Positions 44,501 through 45,577 of a stretch of 64,000 nt of DNA are shown piece by piece. The stretch is from Heterobilharzia americana. Taxonomy: Eukaryota > Platyhelminthes > Trematoda > Strigeidida > Schistosomatidae. Positions within the stretch are counted from its first letter, which is position 1. The number at the start of each line of letters is the position of its first letter. The position numbers and the translations under genes are program-made. The stretch spans positions 74,157,160-74,221,159 of the forward strand of contig OX104130.1 in assembly GCA_944470555.2 (NCBI GenBank). Direction: 5' to 3'. The notes under the pieces are model-generated. The model did no database searches, was not told the origin of the DNA, and was given only the letters and a program-made list of their open reading frames with translations.

Positions 44501-45179
44501 GTCATATTTGGTAGACGTTTCAGTGTCCTGCTCGATATCATCTTCAATGCACCAGAGTTTCATGGGGTAGCGAATTTATTGATTGTGAATGGATATTTAT
44601 AATGTGTACAACCACTTAATTCAGTTCTTTGTGAAGCTATGATACACTGGAGCTGATATCTAACATGATATCGAAACGTTCATCTACCATAATTCTAATT
44701 CTGAAAACCAGTCATCCAGAACATTCAAATCTTGAGCTACAAATCTTCACCACAGTGACAGCAATGTTTTGCAGCAATGGGATGAAGCCAGGCTCATAGA
44801 TAATATTAGCGTATATTGGATAGGAGGCAGATTTCGACGTATAAATAGTCACAAAGTTTTATTACTCATTGACATTTCTGTTTTTCTTTTTTTCCAGTTT
44901 GAAAGTGCAACTTCATTAATTCAAGCTGCAAAAAATCTTATGACGTCAGTTGTTTTAACAGTGAAAGAGAGTTATATTGCATCAACTAAATATCGTGGAC
45001 CAAATCAACGCTGTACAGTTCAATGGCAAATGCGTACACCAGAAAAAAAATCTTTAATCTCTGATTATAACAAAAGGCGATTTAGTTCTGAAAGAGATAA
45101 TCTCTTTGACGATATAAATTCACGTCATCCAGATGCGTTGAATGAATTATCTCAATTCAAACATCCACCAAGTGCATAG
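3807..45179 (+). CDS. CTNNA: alpha-catenin, 3' part of gene (8 exons, N-terminus outside window)
   Basis: Eight exons with GT-AG borders splice in frame to 597 codons and a TAG stop (183+162+159+156+373+290+189+282 bases). The product matches the alpha-catenin/vinculin family from the end of the M1 bundle through M2 and M3 to the C-terminal F-actin-binding domain. Motifs seen in order include PQVIN, DFLAVS, KWDDS.NDII.LAK, MIMMEMTDF.RGKGPL, CPDSA, AYLQR, YCHQL, SLIQAAKNLM, VVLTVK.SY.ASTKY and an APEKK-like TPEKK. In animals alpha-catenin links the cadherin/beta-catenin complex to actin at adherens junctions. Introns are 1816, 5978, 4559, 2846, 15233, 2984 and 6163 bases; all are phase 0 except intron 5 (phase 1). 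The exons for the beta-catenin-binding N-terminus are not in the window. Vinculin is excluded because the C-terminal signature is catenin-type. The joins are inferred from splice signals and homology; no transcript was available. Confidence 0.95.
3990..4920. other. unassigned intron sequence
   Basis: It starts with a short AAT/AAATA run (4005-4040) and is otherwise AT-rich without a recognised repeat. A 69-codon + frame at 4201-4410 has no recognisable similarity. Confidence 0.4.
4921..5065. repeat. 145-bp foldback: 65-bp inverted arms with 15-base centre
   Basis: Bases 4921-4985 are complementary to 5001-5065 with only two mismatches. The 15-base centre itself contains the palindrome CACAATTGTG. 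The arm carries GAGAGTGAATACAT, a motif found at the 3' border region of several minus-strand family B copies (for example near 17965 and 41420). It therefore looks like two copies of the same retroelement end joined head to head. An RNA crossing it would form a long hairpin. Confidence 0.93.
5066..5275 (+). mobile_element. family B retroelement 3' tail with internal (GT)n
   Basis: It contains CTTTGTCTACTTTGATATCA, a stretch shared with 3' tails at about 3270, 34400 and 44050, then a (GT)n run, then a GTTGATTTT end. The usual tail has a short TGTGGCAACTTG-like stretch where this copy has the dinucleotide run. Confidence 0.6.
5138..5177 (+). repeat. (GT)n microsatellite
   Basis: About 20 GT units sit inside a retroelement tail in intron 1 of the visible alpha-catenin gene. 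They open a spurious reading frame of valine and cysteine codons. Confidence 0.97.
5345..5535 (+). mobile_element. SINE-like repeat, family S3: tRNA-like head plus hammerhead-like module
   Basis: Bases 5363-5430 resemble a tRNA: an A-box-like CTCAGTGGTAAAG and a perfect B-box GGGTTCGAATCTC. The hammerhead-like sequence at 5457-5512 follows. The same head, spacer and ribozyme order occurs in minus-strand copies near 6880-7130, 23840-24135 and 30365-30545 and in degenerate + copies near 27595-27735 and 35810-35970. It is not a functional tRNA gene, because the acceptor stem and anticodon arm do not pair properly. It is likely a pol III-derived mobile repeat. Confidence 0.75.
5457..5512 (+). ncRNA. 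hammerhead ribozyme-like motif (S3), weakened
   Basis: CTGATGAG (5469-5476) is followed by a short hairpin and then GAAG where GAAA is expected. Helix III can form as a GCC/GGU hairpin with loop UA, using a G-U pair at position 15.1-16.1, and the cleavage triplet is GUC. Stem II has one mismatch (GUGC/GGAC). Compared with the sister copy at 23960-24016 this one has lost the standard A15.1. Activity, if any, should be low. It lies in sense orientation in intron 1 of the visible alpha-catenin gene. Confidence 0.6.
5806..5967 (+). CDS. CTNNA: alpha-catenin exon 2 of 8 in window (M2 region)
   Basis: This exon has 54 codons, phase 0 at both ends, with acceptor ATCTAG|AAACG and donor AAG|GTAAGA. 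It contains QLACQQIEQLVPQVINMAYL, matching the vertebrate SASQLEALCPQVINAALAL segment, and CSLSTDEES matching CSISNNEEG. It encodes alpha helices of the M2 four-helix bundle. The match is collinear with the exons before and after it and leaves no gap. An ATG at 5821 lies inside the exon but is an internal methionine, not a start. Confidence 0.93.
5968..6879. other. unassigned intron sequence with decayed minus-strand frames
   Basis: Between 6109 and 6654 the minus strand has two neighbouring open stretches (69 and 65 codons) that together span about 545 bases, with overlapping frames. This may be a decayed coding repeat, but no family was recognised. No alpha-catenin exon is missing here, because exons 2 and 3 align without a gap. 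Confidence 0.35.
6880..7245 (-). mobile_element. SINE-like family S3 copy (minus)
   Basis: It is the reverse complement of the 5345-5535 repeat. The B-box complement (GAGATTTGAACCC at 6991-7003) is followed upstream by the ribozyme region: CTGACGAG at 6943-6950 and GAAA, but stem II no longer pairs. The flank beyond 7040 (TGTTGTCTAGTCCTATGTGCT) recurs at 23860 and 30605, so the repeat unit extends past the tRNA-like head. Confidence 0.65.
7246..8271. other. unassigned AT-rich intron sequence
   Basis: No exon, RNA motif or recognised transposable element was found. Short minus-strand frames (7249-7440, 7615-7806) have no similarity that I recognise. Confidence 0.4.
8272..8330. repeat. (TA)n microsatellite
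   Basis: About 59 bases of uninterrupted TA, one of four long TA runs inside the introns of the alpha-catenin gene. Confidence 0.97.
8551..8654. repeat. left copy of ~95-bp direct repeat flanking a family A element
   Basis: It shares CAATAGTAGC, ATTAGGAT, AGAATGTAATGT and TATAAC in the same order as 9555-9650, with about 15% mismatch and small gaps. The right copy abuts the 5' end of the family A insertion exactly. Confidence 0.8.
8737..9557 (-). mobile_element. RTE-like family A copy, 5'-truncated
   Basis: On the minus strand it runs from the region just after the FADD box (LTEEAAKTELQVNIEKTEV visible) through the QQQQQ run and the RWIG-type C-terminus to the standard 3' end. It carries several frameshifts. 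It is flanked by an imperfect ~95-bp direct repeat (8551-8654 and 9555-9650) instead of the short duplication seen for other copies; see findings. Confidence 0.85.
9555..9650. repeat. right copy of ~95-bp direct repeat
   Basis: It begins directly at the truncated 5' end of the minus-strand family A element and repeats the 8551-8654 sequence with about 15% divergence. Confidence 0.8.
9708..9866. repeat. foldback of two tRNA-like repeat ends
   Basis: The left side (TTGAAGGTGAAATCAAAATT) and the right side (TTTTCATTTCACCTTCAGAC) are inverted copies of one repeat end. Between them are tRNA-like pieces in both orientations, including CTGATTCGAATCCTGTCACC. Single-orientation versions of the repeat occur at 14327-14475 (minus), 14600-14700 (minus) and 46950-47050 (plus). 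Confidence 0.7.
10129..10560 (-). mobile_element. SINE-like family S2 copy between ~120-bp inverted arms
   Basis: The outer parts (10129-10252 and 10436-10560) are inverted copies of one sequence at roughly 80% identity. They share ATTGCCTGAATATTAAT and its complement and TACTTGTAATTCTC and its complement. Between them, on the minus strand, lies a tRNA-like head (B-box complement GAGATTCGAACCTC at 10350-10363) and a hammerhead-derived segment. The arm sequence also flanks the S2 hammerhead near 58700-58800. Confidence 0.7.
10247..10316 (-). ncRNA. hammerhead ribozyme relic (S2), core mutated
   Basis: On the minus strand CTGATGA (10294-10300) is followed by a stem II hairpin and then GACA instead of GAAA (10276-10279). 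The core A14 is therefore C. Helix III (ACG/CGU) is intact. A mutation of A14 is known to abolish hammerhead cleavage, so this copy should be inactive. Confidence 0.65.
10595..10760 (+). mobile_element. SINE-like family S2 copy (plus)
   Basis: The tRNA-like head reads CATGGCCTAGTAGATAACG near 10604 and a B-box GAGGTTCGAGTCTC at 10651-10664. The ribozyme relic follows at 10698-10745. The same unit in minus orientation is at 16080-16250. Confidence 0.75.
10698..10745 (+). ncRNA. hammerhead ribozyme relic (S2), cleavage side lost
   Basis: CTGATGA (10708-10714) and GAAA (10729-10732) are present, but the usual GCGTCCTGGATTCC after helix III is replaced by GCTAGCAACAACC. The cleavage triplet and the 3' strand of helix I are missing. 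It lies in sense orientation in an alpha-catenin intron and should be inactive. Confidence 0.65.
11030..11250 (-). mobile_element. family B retroelement fragment (RT YADD region)
   Basis: On the minus strand the region gives EYADDIALPAKDAE-like codons with one substitution in the first position (EYAYDIAL) and the following 50 residues of the RT. It is a small isolated fragment. Confidence 0.6.
11251..11945. other. unassigned intron sequence before exon 3
   Basis: A minus-strand 92-codon frame (11460-11738) has no similarity I recognise. The sequence TGGCGCC at 11404 resembles a tRNA primer-binding site of LTR elements but has no LTR next to it. The last 60 bases are the pyrimidine-rich acceptor of exon 3. 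Confidence 0.35.
11946..12104 (+). CDS. CTNNA: alpha-catenin exon 3 of 8 in window (M2/M3 region)
   Basis: This exon has 53 codons, phase 0 at both ends, with acceptor CCTTACAG|TCCG after a long pyrimidine tract and donor TCA|GTAAGT, a consensus donor. It encodes YEAFCKAYEEAVNLLYASVN followed by HDFLAVSDD, matching the vertebrate FKEQWEKQVRVLTDAVDDI then DDFLAVSEN. The near-identical DFLAVS block fixes the alignment. It lies after a 6 kb intron that carries SINE-like and retroelement copies on both strands. Confidence 0.94.
12105..12860. other. unassigned intron sequence
   Basis: Nothing beyond short spurious frames on both strands around 12190-12440 was seen. Confidence 0.4.
12861..13390 (-). 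mobile_element. family B retroelement 3' part (minus)
   Basis: Read on the minus strand it contains the family B C-terminus and tail. The shared landmarks, in + orientation, are AAGGAATCAAAGAGTGAATA near 13025, GACCAAATATCAGCCATATC and CAAGAGTCCTCAACCACTGG near 13080-13100, and TCGAGGTAGG near 13256. The same landmarks occur at 17960-18195, 41400-41525 and 53820-54060. Confidence 0.7.
13391..14326. other. unassigned intron sequence
   Basis: Overlapping frames on both strands at 13701-13994 are the same GC-richer stretch read both ways; no family was recognised. A simple GTGTGTGTGT run lies at 13718. Confidence 0.35.
14327..14475 (-). repeat. tRNA-like SINE repeat (family S4)
   Basis: On the minus strand it reads CTCAGTTGGTAGAG (A-box), an anticodon-like loop, and GATTCGAATC (B-box). 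This is the best tRNA resemblance in the window. The acceptor ends do not pair, and the repeat continues into a TGAAAATTTTCAT-like tail shared with 46950-47050, 9708 and 14600. I read it as a tRNA-derived repeat, not a tRNA gene. Confidence 0.7.
14600..14705 (-). repeat. second tRNA-like repeat (family S4), decayed
   Basis: On the minus strand it shows ATCGGGTTGGAAACCCGAT, a perfect anticodon-type stem-loop, and a B-box variant GGTTTGAACC in + orientation. The A-box is damaged by an insertion near 14690. Confidence 0.65.
15150..15310 (-). mobile_element. Sm-alpha-like SINE relic (family S1)
   Basis: On the minus strand it has CTGAGAAATCCCGTACTAGG, a decayed form of the S1 hammerhead core CTGAGGAGTCCC.TACTAGG seen at 29289-29345. 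GAAA is lost. The tRNA-like head is not preserved. Confidence 0.45.
15605..15775 (+). mobile_element. Sm-alpha-like SINE copy (family S1, plus), ribozyme inactivated
   Basis: The tRNA-like head begins TGACCCAGTGACTGAATGGT near 15618. The ribozyme segment is at about 15697-15755: CTGAGAAGTCCCAAACTAGG, then AACA where GAAA is required, then ACTGTC. The core is damaged at positions 8-9 and 12-14. It is in sense orientation in an alpha-catenin intron. Confidence 0.6.
16080..16335 (-). mobile_element. SINE-like family S2 copy with preserved hammerhead core
   Basis: On the minus strand, a tRNA-like head (GGCCCAGTGCCTTAGTAGAT complement near 16215-16235, B-box variant near 16165-16180) is followed by the hammerhead at 16086-16135. 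Upstream of the head lies TACTTGTAATTTCCTGTTGT-type sequence in + orientation (16269 on), also seen at 10134 and 10540. Confidence 0.72.
16086..16135 (-). ncRNA. hammerhead ribozyme (S2), catalytic core intact, helix III weakened
   Basis: On the minus strand CTGACGAG (16120-16127), a four-pair stem II with loop CAAGUA, and GAAA (16103-16106) are all present. Helix I pairs AUCCAG with UUGGAU without a mismatch. The cleavage triplet is AUC. Helix III, which is ACG/CGU in the family, reads ACA and CAU here, so only one pair remains. All three CpG sites of the ACGCGCGT segment have become CpA. Cleavage is possible but likely slow. It is antisense to alpha-catenin. Confidence 0.75.
16664..16819 (+). 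CDS. CTNNA: alpha-catenin exon 4 of 8 in window (M3 region)
   Basis: This exon has 52 codons, phase 0 at both ends, with acceptor ACTTAG|GATAAA and donor CAG|GTATGT. It begins DKDELNVQQT and continues SAYICEMVLNKM, then TEYVDQVMEKVTLIRD. It matches the vertebrate EKDVDGLDRT, ARVIHVVTSEMD and VYTEKVLEATKLLSN. Identity is lower than in the actin-binding domain but the match is collinear and gap-free. It has no in-frame ATG near its start, so simple start-to-stop searches miss it; the evidence is homology plus good splice sites. Confidence 0.9.
16820..17770. other. unassigned intron sequence
   Basis: It is AT-rich with no recognised element. Frames on both strands at 17242-17500 are mirror readings of one stretch without recognisable similarity. 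Confidence 0.4.
17771..18350 (-). mobile_element. family B retroelement 3' part (minus)
   Basis: From the 3' tail (AAAATCAACGTAGTATCTC at 17789) the minus strand runs through the tail and into the C-terminal coding part. There the codons GWGP, RCRLCGWG and LGWK of the family B C-terminus can be read between 18041 and 18337. Confidence 0.75.
18351..19205. other. unassigned AT-rich intron sequence
   Basis: No exon, repeat family or RNA motif was recognised. Confidence 0.4.
19206..19565 (+). mobile_element. family B (SR2-like) 3' end fragment
   Basis: It starts in the C-terminal coding part (GCGGAAAGATTGAAATATGA at 19205) and ends with the family tail TTACTTGATGTGCTGATATG, then ATGTCTGGTCCTATGTTAAT and TTGATTTTA. 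The same tail is at 33330-33425, where the true 3' end is fixed by a target-site duplication. Confidence 0.75.
19666..20038 (+). CDS. CTNNA: alpha-catenin exon 5 of 8 in window (M3 and long linker)
   Basis: This exon has 124 codons plus one base. The first part (YTPDFVNTARNTLSRLAAG, later HNLRLTVLNEYELP) matches the vertebrate end of M3 (PRFTEQVEAAVEAL and DIRKAVLMIRTPEEL). The second part is a low-complexity linker rich in His, Pro, Ser, Asn and Asp with no clear counterpart. Two acceptors are possible. AACAG|TATACA at 19666 keeps phase 0 with the preceding exon; ACCAG|ATTTTG at 19676 would break the frame, so 19666 was chosen. The region before the acceptor is CA-rich and lacks a proper pyrimidine tract. 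The donor C|GTAAGT leaves phase 1, completed by GT at the start of the next exon to give an Arg codon. Confidence 0.88.
20039..20940. other. unassigned start of the 15.2-kb intron
   Basis: It is AT-rich, with a run of 15 or more G at about 20700-20714. No exon or repeat family was recognised; frames at 20201-20425 and 20733-20933 look spurious. Confidence 0.4.
20941..21025 (-). repeat. tRNA-like repeat next to a Penelope-like fragment
   Basis: On the minus strand it reads GTGGCTCAATGGTTTGG (A-box like) and the B-box complement GGGTTCGAGCTCG is at 20959-20971. A homologous, more decayed copy (32340-32455) also lies just before a Penelope-like fragment. Both share GATACTACCTG.TTACCTAAA upstream in + orientation. 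Confidence 0.55.
21130..21960 (+). mobile_element. Penelope-like element fragment with GIY-YIG domain
   Basis: Broken + frames give KVGFEGDTAAEILKNRL and KPLKKTFFCVKLQISFSS. After a stop comes CGASYIGRTKHTLPKRISEH, the GIY-YIG nuclease signature of Penelope-like elements, then INSLILEHLVNSEHI. The frame 21484-21945 (153 codons) covers the C-terminal end and a hydrophobic, probably non-coding 3' part. At least one in-frame stop (about 21375) separates the linker from the nuclease. It resembles the copies at 31210 and 42590 and differs from the one at 36760. Confidence 0.8.
22200..22960 (+). mobile_element. family B (SR2-like) C-terminal half
   Basis: The frame 22333-22557 reads VLLYSCETWPLMLKDMRRLQ and DRVSWCQHVSDVEVRYRVLG, the C-terminal domain after the RT. 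Stops follow, then the 3' tail (TTACTGCTTTCGACTTC, TTACTTGATATGCTG). A 219-base stretch (22489-22707) is identical to 27033-27251. Confidence 0.85.
22961..23085 (+). mobile_element. Penelope-like element 3' tail fragment
   Basis: TCTAGAAGATTATTACGCAA and ACTACTTTTCATTC match the 3' part of the Penelope-like copy at 21880-21920 with few differences. Confidence 0.5.
23086..23559. other. unassigned intron sequence
   Basis: AT-rich, nothing recognised. Confidence 0.4.
23836..24135 (-). mobile_element. SINE-like family S3 copy with intact hammerhead core
   Basis: The tRNA-like head has the B-box complement GAGATTCGAACCTGG at 24047-24061. The ribozyme is at 23960-24016. The far flank TGTTGTCTAGTCCTGAGAAT (23866) is the conserved outer part of the S3 repeat. 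Confidence 0.7.
23960..24016 (-). ncRNA. hammerhead ribozyme (S3), catalytic core intact
   Basis: On the minus strand CTGACGAG (23998-24005), a five-pair stem II (GUGCU/AGCAC, loop AAUG) and GAAA (23981-23984) are present with cleavage triplet GUC. Helix III has one A-G mismatch (AAC/GGU, loop UA). Helix I pairs GCUUCG with CAGGGC using two G-U pairs and one C-A mismatch. Stem II is longer than in S2. It is antisense to alpha-catenin. Activity is plausible but not shown. Confidence 0.65.
24301..25090. other. mostly unassigned; a family B tail fragment near 24420-24620 (minus)
   Basis: Weak matches to the family B tail are seen (AAATGAAGGTTAGTGGAATG, CATAAAGCATGAATATATTC). The rest is not assignable. 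Confidence 0.35.
25091..25142. repeat. (TA)n microsatellite
   Basis: An uninterrupted TA run of about 52 bases in the 15.2-kb intron. Confidence 0.97.
25190..25560 (-). mobile_element. family B fragment (minus)
   Basis: In + orientation it has GCGACAAGGCAGACAGTGGC near 25292, TGAATAGATGAAGGTTGGCA near 25352 and TATGTTTCACATAGATATAG. These are the complements of the RWLGH-, NLHQL- and YGCETW-coding parts of family B. Confidence 0.6.
26166..27560 (+). mobile_element. family B (SR2-like) copy, largest in window
   Basis: The frame 26167-26448 gives LALFLDLKAAFDSVDREVLW, the RT motif with the first catalytic Asp, then SLYNNS-like LYLNSCGRFRTYGEVSGSY. After a frameshift, LEYADDIVLLSEDSDKMQN (26526-26582) is the YADD box, then SPPKCKLLLQ. 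The C-terminal CETW-like part and the 3' tail follow to about 27560. At least five stops or shifts are present, so it is a pseudo-copy. It shares an identical 219-base tract with 22489-22707. Confidence 0.85.
27595..27740 (+). mobile_element. SINE-like family S3 copy (plus), decayed
   Basis: The tRNA-like head (CAGCCGAGTGGTAACCTC) has lost the B-box (GGGTTAAAATC). The ribozyme region shows CTGATGAATGTC without a usable stem II or GAAA. Confidence 0.5.
27741..29220. other. unassigned intron sequence
   Basis: It is AT-rich with interrupted TGTGTG-type stretches (28055-28275). Fragments at 28500-28545 and 28612-28655 resemble decayed tRNA-like heads (GTCACTGGGTCGAACCC, GGTGGTTTAGTAGTGGTTAC). 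No exon was recognised. Confidence 0.4.
29235..29425 (-). mobile_element. Sm-alpha-like SINE (family S1): tRNA-like head and hammerhead
   Basis: On the minus strand it begins GACCCAGTGGCTCAATAGTA (from 29421), shows the perfect B-box GGGTTCGATCCC (complement at 29361-29372), and continues into the hammerhead at 29289-29345. Layout and sequence match the Sm-alpha repeats known from Schistosoma, as I recall them. It is the best preserved S1 copy here. Confidence 0.8.
29289..29345 (-). ncRNA. hammerhead ribozyme (Sm-alpha type), core A14 changed to G
   Basis: On the minus strand CTGAGGAG (29329-29336) and stem II GUCC/GGAC with a short loop are intact. The next core bases are GAGA instead of GAAA. 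Helix III is strong (ACAG/CUGU) and helix I pairs CACUG with UAGUG. The single A14 to G change hits an invariant position, so this otherwise good copy should be inactive. Confidence 0.75.
29525..30015 (-). mobile_element. family B (SR2-like) 3' part (minus)
   Basis: The 3' tail is at the left (complement of TGTTGCCACATCTCATGCCAGCA near 29550). To the right the minus frame 29848-30030 reads WHRHISNKEAKCRALERGGK and NLHRPRWLSHMLRIPSHHL, the C-terminal domain. Confidence 0.75.
30251..30303. repeat. (GT)n microsatellite
   Basis: About 26 uninterrupted TG units. Confidence 0.97.
30365..30790 (-). mobile_element. SINE-like family S3 copy (minus), ribozyme decayed
   Basis: The B-box complement GAGATTCGAACCCG is at 30482-30495. 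The ribozyme region at 30395-30465 retains CTGATGAG but has AAAA after stem II and AAATCC instead of AGGTCC. The outer flank TGTTGTCTCGTCCTAAGTGT is at 30606. Confidence 0.65.
31210..32000 (-). mobile_element. Penelope-like element fragment (minus): RT end and linker
   Basis: On the minus strand the frame 31684-31932 reads GYRKPTSKVQYTYFLRFVSI and KYKRNIIRCLIFRVKSI, the conserved RT C-terminus of Penelope-like elements (GxYRKPTxTxxYxxFxS). The frame 31451-31687 follows (KRYSLSDILGRPVNRTFYVG, RLKDNLP), ending before a damaged GIY-YIG region. One stop separates the two frames. Confidence 0.75.
32340..32455 (-). repeat. decayed tRNA-like repeat next to a Penelope-like fragment
   Basis: It is homologous to 20941-21025 (GTGACCCATTGGTTGGCAGT and GATACTACCTAGCTGCCTAA in + orientation). 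The B-box is lost. Confidence 0.45.
32460..33600 (+). mobile_element. Penelope-like GIY-YIG fragment split by a family B insertion
   Basis: The left part (to 32646) encodes HYIGQSGCPHRICIHEYQLT and ISSLIS. The right part (from 33426) continues with GHEFV.EIVEILDKRN. The intact order is shown by the sister copy at 37081-37260. The interrupting family B copy is 32647-33425, and TCATATCAA is duplicated on both sides. Confidence 0.88.
32647..33425 (+). mobile_element. family B (SR2-like) insertion with 9-bp target-site duplication
   Basis: This is a 5'-truncated copy of 779 bases. The frame 32705-32947 reads SVLLYGCETWPLQVEDMRRL and SRVPWCHHMSNAEVRYRVLG; 32948-33169 reads HILRMPSHRFPRHTMLAEVG. 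It ends with the family tail and TTGATGATGA. TCATATCAA at 32638-32646 and 33426-33434 is the target-site duplication. It defines the 3' end of family B at base resolution. Confidence 0.9.
33601..34149. other. unassigned intron sequence
   Basis: Nothing recognised. Confidence 0.4.
34150..34930 (+). mobile_element. two family B 3' fragments
   Basis: The first (34150-34560) covers the C-terminal end (AGATGTAAACTGCCTGATTA, GACATGGCTGAAAATCGGTC) and tail. The second (34690-34920) is a more decayed C-terminal piece (TGGTTCAGACACATGTTTTG). Both are non-coding. Confidence 0.6.
35176..35241. repeat. (TA)n microsatellite immediately before exon 6
   Basis: A TA run of about 66 bases ends 30 bases before the acceptor of the first actin-binding-domain exon, in the branch-point region. 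Confidence 0.97.
35272..35561 (+). CDS. CTNNA: alpha-catenin exon 6 of 8 in window (linker end, start of actin-binding domain)
   Basis: Two bases complete the split Arg codon, followed by 96 codons. The first third is linker. From about 35379 it encodes AEELAGFLAEKKRFMREI, then KWDDSANDIIILAKKMC, then IMMEMTDFIRGKGPL. These match the vertebrate KWDDSGNDIIVLAKQMCMIMMEMTDFTRGKGPL, the most conserved start of the F-actin-binding domain. The acceptor ACAACAG|GTTC lies only 30 bases after a (TA)n run of about 66 bases. The donor is CAG|GTAGGC. It ends a 15.2 kb intron that holds most of the mobile elements of the gene. Confidence 0.95.
35640..35990. mobile_element. two decayed S3 SINE-like pieces in opposite orientation
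   Basis: 35640-35745 matches the S3 ribozyme region on the minus strand (CTTATCAGCGAGGTGGTGTATCTACAACC). 35810-35970 matches the S3 head on the plus strand (GTGGCCTCAGTTGCTTAATG). Both ribozymes lack the core. Confidence 0.45.
35991..36759. other. unassigned intron sequence
   Basis: A 73-codon + frame (36473-36694) has no recognisable similarity. Confidence 0.35.
36760..37560 (+). mobile_element. Penelope-like element, RT end plus GIY-YIG nuclease
   Basis: The order is KKNGYPRNFIRRCLSP (RT end), then a 112-codon frame from 36880 with YIKNISEITTRLLRPFGIGV, KPTDSL and IIYKINCNHCSQHYTGQSGR (zinc-like CxxC and GIY-YIG core). After a frameshift near 37105 it continues AIKRHDISSLIS, DNYGHEFNFDNVEILDRERK and REFLYAWDSGHSIINRCIDI. 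This is the most complete nuclease domain of this type here. One stop before 36880 and one frameshift make it inactive. Confidence 0.88.
37561..38202. other. unassigned intron sequence
   Basis: It may hold the non-coding 3' part of the Penelope-like element; nothing certain. Confidence 0.35.
38203..38382 (+). mobile_element. RTE-like family A, 3' end fragment
   Basis: The last 180 bases of the family are present, from GACGAGTTGGGCGTCCGA to GGAACCCAAGGGACAAATAA and a short AATAAT tail. It encodes only the final WRRSCEEEMRA-type residues. Confidence 0.85.
38435..38518. repeat. (TA)n microsatellite immediately before exon 7
   Basis: The longest TA run in the window, about 84 bases. It ends 27 bases before the exon 7 acceptor. 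Confidence 0.97.
38546..38734 (+). CDS. CTNNA: alpha-catenin exon 7 of 8 in window (actin-binding domain)
   Basis: This exon has 63 codons, phase 0 at both ends, with acceptor ATTTAG|GCAGCT and donor GTT|GTAAGT. It encodes AAQDISEHGKRLDRLC, EMCPDSASRRDL, AYLQRVTFYCHQL and SRVKAGVHMLSDEV. The vertebrate counterparts are AAKKIAEAGSRMDKL, DHCPDSACKQDLLAYLQRIALYCHQL and KVKAEVQNLGGEL. It is part of the five-helix F-actin-binding bundle. A (TA)n run of about 84 bases ends 27 bases before the exon. Confidence 0.95.
38735..41229. other. mostly unassigned intron, with one S1 SINE relic at 39215-39345 (minus)
   Basis: The relic has the tRNA-like head (complement GGGTCGAACCC at 39273-39283) and CTGCTGAGTAGTTAGAAACT, a ribozyme cut off in stem II. 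A + strand CTGATGAG...GCGAAAC at 39151-39176 has the core words but no stem II. A C-run lies near 39918. The 88-codon frame 40712-40978 is not recognised. Confidence 0.4.
41230..41930 (-). mobile_element. family B retroelement fragment(s) (minus)
   Basis: The tail (AAAATCAACGTAGGAACTCA at 41247) is followed by TGTGAAGGAGTGAATTCATC and CCATTGTGACCAGTTTTCAG. A second piece, 41780-41920, matches the RT-side part (GACAAATACTAAGTTGGCCT). Confidence 0.6.
41931..42589. other. unassigned intron sequence
   Basis: AT-rich; no exon recognised, including no convincing micro-exon for the exon 7/8 gap. Confidence 0.4.
42590..42790 (+). mobile_element. Penelope-like GIY-YIG relic
   Basis: CAACTGTTCCTGTGGAGTTA followed by ATAATCGGTACTCAAAGAGC aligns with the 21410-21450 segment (TGATCCTGTGGAGCTAGTTATATAGG). 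Stops occur in all frames. Confidence 0.5.
43290..44210 (+). mobile_element. family B copy (plus), decayed
   Basis: It shows LEYADSIVLLGEDA near 43325-43365 (YADS instead of YADD), then the C-terminal part (AGCAATGTTGTGGTGAGGGG, GATGGGGTTGTGGATCTTAG) and a complete tail to about 44210. Several short deletions are visible. Confidence 0.7.
44211..44890. other. unassigned intron end
   Basis: Nothing recognised before the strong pyrimidine tract of the terminal exon. Confidence 0.4.
44898..45179 (+). CDS. CTNNA: alpha-catenin terminal exon (end of actin-binding domain and C-terminal tail)
   Basis: This exon has 93 codons and a TAG stop, in phase 0, after the strong acceptor TTTTTTTCCAG|TTTGAA. 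It encodes FESATSLIQAAKNLM, VVLTVKESYIASTKY, then VQWQMRTPEKKSLI, and ends DALNELSQFKHPPSA. The vertebrate counterparts are DSAMSLIQAAKNLMNAVV, TVKASYVASTKY, VSWKMKAPEKKPLV and PVQALSEFKAMDS. The tail between TPEKK and the end (acidic and basic, with SSERDNLFDDINSR) is divergent. Joined directly to the previous exon, the protein lacks about four residues found in vertebrates (VVSG), which a 12-base micro-exon could supply. Confidence 0.95.
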   Translation, partial: FESATSLIQAAKNLMTSVVLTVKESYIASTKYRGPNQRCTVQWQMRTPEKKSLISDYNKRRFSSERDNLFDDINSRHPDALNELSQFKHPPSA

Positions 45180-45470
45180 TCATATTTTTCTTTTGAAAAC
45201 TTATACTACTCAATAGTAGCTAAAATATGATCTCAAAATAATATCTTTGATTTAGTCATTTCTTACACCCTATGTACATATCAAAAATGATTTCTGATTC
45301 ATTTTTGTCTCGGGGATAGGAACTCAATTAACTTTGTCCAACCAACAATCAGGGCAAATTTATGATTATTTTCTATATCACTTTGTTCCTACTTTTGCAC
45401 AAGAAGTGTTTTTCAATTAATTTTTTTTCTATATTCCTTAGTTTTAGAAAAAAAATATTTTGTGTATTGT

Positions 45471-45476
45471 AATAAA
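45471..45476 (+). promoter_or_regulatory. poly(A) signal AATAAA of the alpha-catenin gene
   Basis: A canonical AATAAA lies 292 bases after the stop codon in A/T-rich sequence. No other gene begins before it. It is the first canonical AATAAA in this UTR and fits the end of the transcript. The cleavage site itself cannot be placed from sequence. Confidence 0.6.
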
Positions 45477-45577
45477 GTGAAATAACCCCAATTTTAATGC
45501 CTTTCCCCCTAATATCTTAGACTTTTGTGATCTCATTTTAAGGTATGAAGTGTGTAACCTGATTTCACCTCAATTAC

